Of a stretch of 64,000 nucleotides of DNA, positions 61,128 through 64,000 are shown one piece after another. The translations under genes and the position numbers were made by a program. Source of the stretch: Culex pipiens pallens (lineage: Eukaryota; Arthropoda; Insecta; Diptera; Culicidae); contig NC_068937.1 of the NCBI RefSeq assembly GCF_016801865.2, positions 372,001-436,000 of the forward strand, read 5' to 3'. Position 1 is the stretch's first letter. Each line of letters starts with the position of its first letter. The notes below the pieces were generated by a model. That model did no database searches. It saw only the letters and a program-made list of their open reading frames with translations, and was not told where the DNA came from.

Positions 61128-62849
61128 CAGGGTGACCACTTAAAACCCATTTTGAAATTCCCAACTTTTTTCCGACTTTTCCAGAATCTCAAATAATAGG
61201 CATTTCTTATCTAAAGAATGATTTCAAACAAAAAACTCTTTATCAAAACTTAATATAAACCATAAAAAAATCTATATGAATTCAAGGAAAATAAAACTAT
61301 TGACAATTTTCGTTAAAACAAAAATTTAACTCACAAAAAACTTTAAAAATTGAAGCACTCATTTTTTTTAATTCCGATTAGAAACATTAACAATTAGTCT
61401 TTGAAAAATAGCCGAAAACTTAATAATATTTGTAATTTCAATACTAATTCTTAAAATTGGCAAAAGTATAGTTTTGGATACTTCGTTTCAACTGGAAATG
61501 ACAAAAAGTTAAAGATGATTGCTGTTAATATTCTTTAAAATAATTTTGAAAATATCTAGGAATTCGTAACAAAATGTTTTAACTAAGTTTCCTTTTGAAT
61601 TGTGTAAATTTTTTTATTTAATTTTTGAGTTAATGTTGATTTTTTTAGTTGTCAGTATTTAATTGCTTTAATTTTTATTTTCAATTAAAAAAACAATTTG
61701 ATAAGATGTTATGTTTTACCACTTATTTTATGTGAAATGTTTGAAAGAAAAAAATCTTTTAACATATTTGCAATAACTTAACCCAAAATTTGTTGGGTTT
61801 TCCGATAACTGAAAATCAAGCTTTATCTAAAGTAATTTATCCATACTCACAAAAAATTCAAGGGAATCAAATGACTTAATGAATTTAGTTTAACAATTAA
61901 GGACGTTGCAAATATTTTTCAAAGTTTATGTCGCCCCCCCACCCCCCCCCCACCCCTCCCCCCCCCCCCCAAAATATTTTTTCGAAAAACTTCAAAATTT
62001 TAATGAAAATTAAAGTTTAACCAACTGAAAACCAGTTAAAATGCATTTTCCCGCGTTTATAATCATATTTAGCATGTTTGAACTCCTTTGAAAACATTTT
62101 AAATTTTCATGAAATACCAATGTACAGTCCCACAAAAAAAAATTTTTTTGGGGAAAAAAAATTCCGTCAATACCTCGATATTTTCAAAACTAATGATTGG
62201 AAAGCAACTGTACGCCTGTAAAAAGCATTTTAAAACACTTTTTTCATCCAAATGTTGAAACCTAGGCTTGTAATTTCAATTTTTATATTTTTTTATCCCC
62301 CCCCCCCTCGACTTTGGTCAGAGCCGAGGGACATAAACTTTGAAAAATATTTGCAACGGCCTAAACATATTTACCACAAAAAAAAACAATGCTAAACTTA
62401 AGTTGGAATCTTTTATCAAAGATTCAATCAATGTGATAAAACGAAACAGAATCATACGTTTGCGCTAGCCATAATCGTTAAAATTAGGCTCAATTTTTAT
62501 ATAAATTTTTCATTAACTTTATTGTTGTTTTAAGTTATAGTAAGAGGTAATGTTTGATAAACACAAACAAATTAAAAAAAAACTTTTGATTAATAAGAAA
62601 ACATTTAAAAAATCTGTGTCAAATACATCCAGTGTTTATTAGTATTTTTAATGTCTTAAAAAACCTTTTAATTCTCAAATAGATTGAAATAGTGAAAGAA
62701 ACCTTAAATTTAAAGTAAGTTACTAAAGAAGAATTGAGTGAATTTAATTTGAAAATTGTTCAAAATATTACAAAATAATTCAAGATTTAGAAAAAAAAAA
62801 AAATATCAAGTAGGTATGCTTGGGATTCCCGACTTGAGTGGCCACCCTG
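61128..62849. mobile_element. 1.7-kb non-autonomous hAT-like element
   Basis: The left end CAGGGTGACCACTTAA and right end TTGAGTGGCCACCCTG are inverted. TATGCG lies immediately outside both (61122-61127 and 62850-62855). CAGGG-type termini are common in hAT elements, whose usual duplication is 8 bp, so the 6-bp match is either partly mutated or a different superfamily. The interior is AT-rich without a transposase ORF and contains a nested element. Confidence 0.75.
61897..62364. mobile_element. nested inverted-repeat element with poly-C ends
   Basis: The left GGACGTTGCAAATATTTTTC followed by AAAGTTTATGTCG and a long C-rich run is mirrored at the right by a C run, GGGACATAAACTTTG, then AAAAATATTTGCAACGGCC. 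Both C runs are on the same strand, so they are not part of the pairing. It lies wholly within the 61128-62849 element. Confidence 0.8.
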
Positions 62850-62855
62850 TATGCG

Positions 62856-64000
62856 TCAAACTTCAAACACAAAAATCACGCTTGCAAAATTTCTCATGTT
62901 CTCAATGATTAAGTCGAAACTCGCCCCTCCTTTTTTGTGCCACAATCAACATGTCGACGAGCAGCGGAAAATTAAGCGGTACGTGATTAGCGTTCAATTG
63001 TCTTCCACTTTTTCTCCTTTTAACCACAAATCCCTCACACAAGAGGAAGTGCGGCAGCGGGCGGGTAACTGTTTCCGGTTTTCTACCCCCCGAGAGTGCA
63101 AAAATGTTGTACGTGAAAAGCAATTACAAGCGCTCCGTTCCACGCTGGAGGCGAATTCGTGCTTTTTCTCCACTTAAAATTGAGCTATTTCCCTTGCTGG
63201 ATGCTGCTGGTACTAACGCTAACACGATGCTGTCAGAACAACCACACATACACCCACATTGTGAAAAACACAAATACCAGAATTCCGTGCTTCTTTCCGG
63301 GGAATACCAATGAACCTCCTTCCCTTTTTTCTTCTTTTTTTTTTTGTGGCTCCCCGACGGAGTGAGAGATCCAAGGAGACATACGCCAGACACTTGCCCT
63401 CAAGTCACCGCCAGCAGACACAAAGTAAGCCATGACGGGAGAAAATTTGAATTGGCCTCAGAGCGCAGTGCAAACGTTGGCGGTGGAGGTGGGAACTTTA
63501 ACAGTAAGATTCCATGGCCTCCTTCTCTTTGCAGGAGGAGAAAACTTCGTTTTCTAGAAGTGTTATTTTCACTGTAGATTTTCCTGGGTCGCAAGGAGTT
63601 CAGGAGGAGAAATCTCCCTCGGATACCTTTCCGTTCCTGCAGTAAGCGAAAAGAAATGATCGTAAATGGGAATAATTGATAAAGCTGAAGCGAAATTGTT
63701 TGGATTCTTCAATCCAGGGCATCGAGGAATTTGCTTGTTTTCCTAGTTGAATCATCGCCGGCAGGGTGGAATGTTTGCCCCCCTTTCGCCACCTCCTTCC
63801 CCAACCGAAAAATTCTTTCTACGAAGTGAAAGCGAATCGATGAAGATTTAACCTGCTCTTAAAATTGAGTGTTATTGGTGTCGTAGCAAAATTCGTACTT
63901 CCCGGACACCAATTTTGAGCAAACGATTTCCACATTCCCTAAAAGCTGCGCTAAAAACAAAAACACCACACGAATTCATGTCATTTTACCGCTATATTTG
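62856..64000. other. non-coding end of window
   Basis: GC-balanced with several short ORFs on both strands. None has a recognisable domain or a consistent exon structure. The missing CARP 5' exon was looked for here (a WW-TYDG-type motif ending in a split Gly codon, minus strand) and not found. Confidence 0.4.

Noticed and set aside
62851..63177. 108-codon ORF and overlapping minus-strand ORFs
   Set aside because: No domain, opposite-strand ORFs of similar length, and no exon boundaries.

Overview
The window looks like nuclear DNA of an insect, most likely a culicine mosquito (Culex-like). The reasons are long AT-rich non-coding stretches, many short foldback (MITE-like) elements, tRNA-derived SINE-like repeats, small exons rich in G/C at third codon positions with GT-AG introns, and one metazoan-type gene. 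The species call is an inference. No bacterial gene, operon, ribosomal RNA gene or CRISPR array is present.

Layout. 1-12.3 kb holds three separate minisatellites with a 9-bp period (about 0.4-2.18, 6.3-7.36 and 11.06-12.27 kb), separated by non-coding DNA with small hairpin elements. 12.5-26 kb is non-coding and full of inverted-repeat elements, nested insertions and poly-C elements, plus a lone diverged monomer of the large satellite found further right. 27.0-32.1 kb, minus strand, carries the only gene I can support: six coding exons of a carbonic anhydrase-related protein of the CA10/CA11 (insect CARP) type. All six are spliced in phase and run from just after the N-terminus to the stop codon. 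Two of the three zinc-binding histidine positions are replaced, as expected for a non-catalytic CARP. Its 2.9-kb last intron contains an AT-rich block of roughly 0.3-kb and 0.9-kb repeats bounded by inverted ends.

32.64-57.7 kb is an almost uninterrupted 25-kb satellite array of about 115 head-to-tail monomers of about 217 bp. It has a homogenised core, diverged edges, recurrent short monomers and multi-kilobase higher-order duplications. The 5' exon of the CARP gene (signal peptide and first residues) was not found between 32.1 and 64 kb. The array therefore probably sits inside a very large first intron, or just upstream of the gene if the start was missed.

57.7-64 kb is non-coding. It holds a second copy of a SINE-like repeat also present at 7.9-8.3 kb, with an exact 142-bp tandem duplication of its 3' part. 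It also holds a 1.7-kb hAT-like non-autonomous element with a second inverted-repeat element nested inside.

Most open reading frames in the window are by-products of tandem repeats. The strongest candidates for something undescribed are the 217-bp satellite with its edge, core and solitary-copy structure, the shared nonamer core of the three minisatellites, and the inverted-repeat element with iterated GTCACAAGTGTG motifs.
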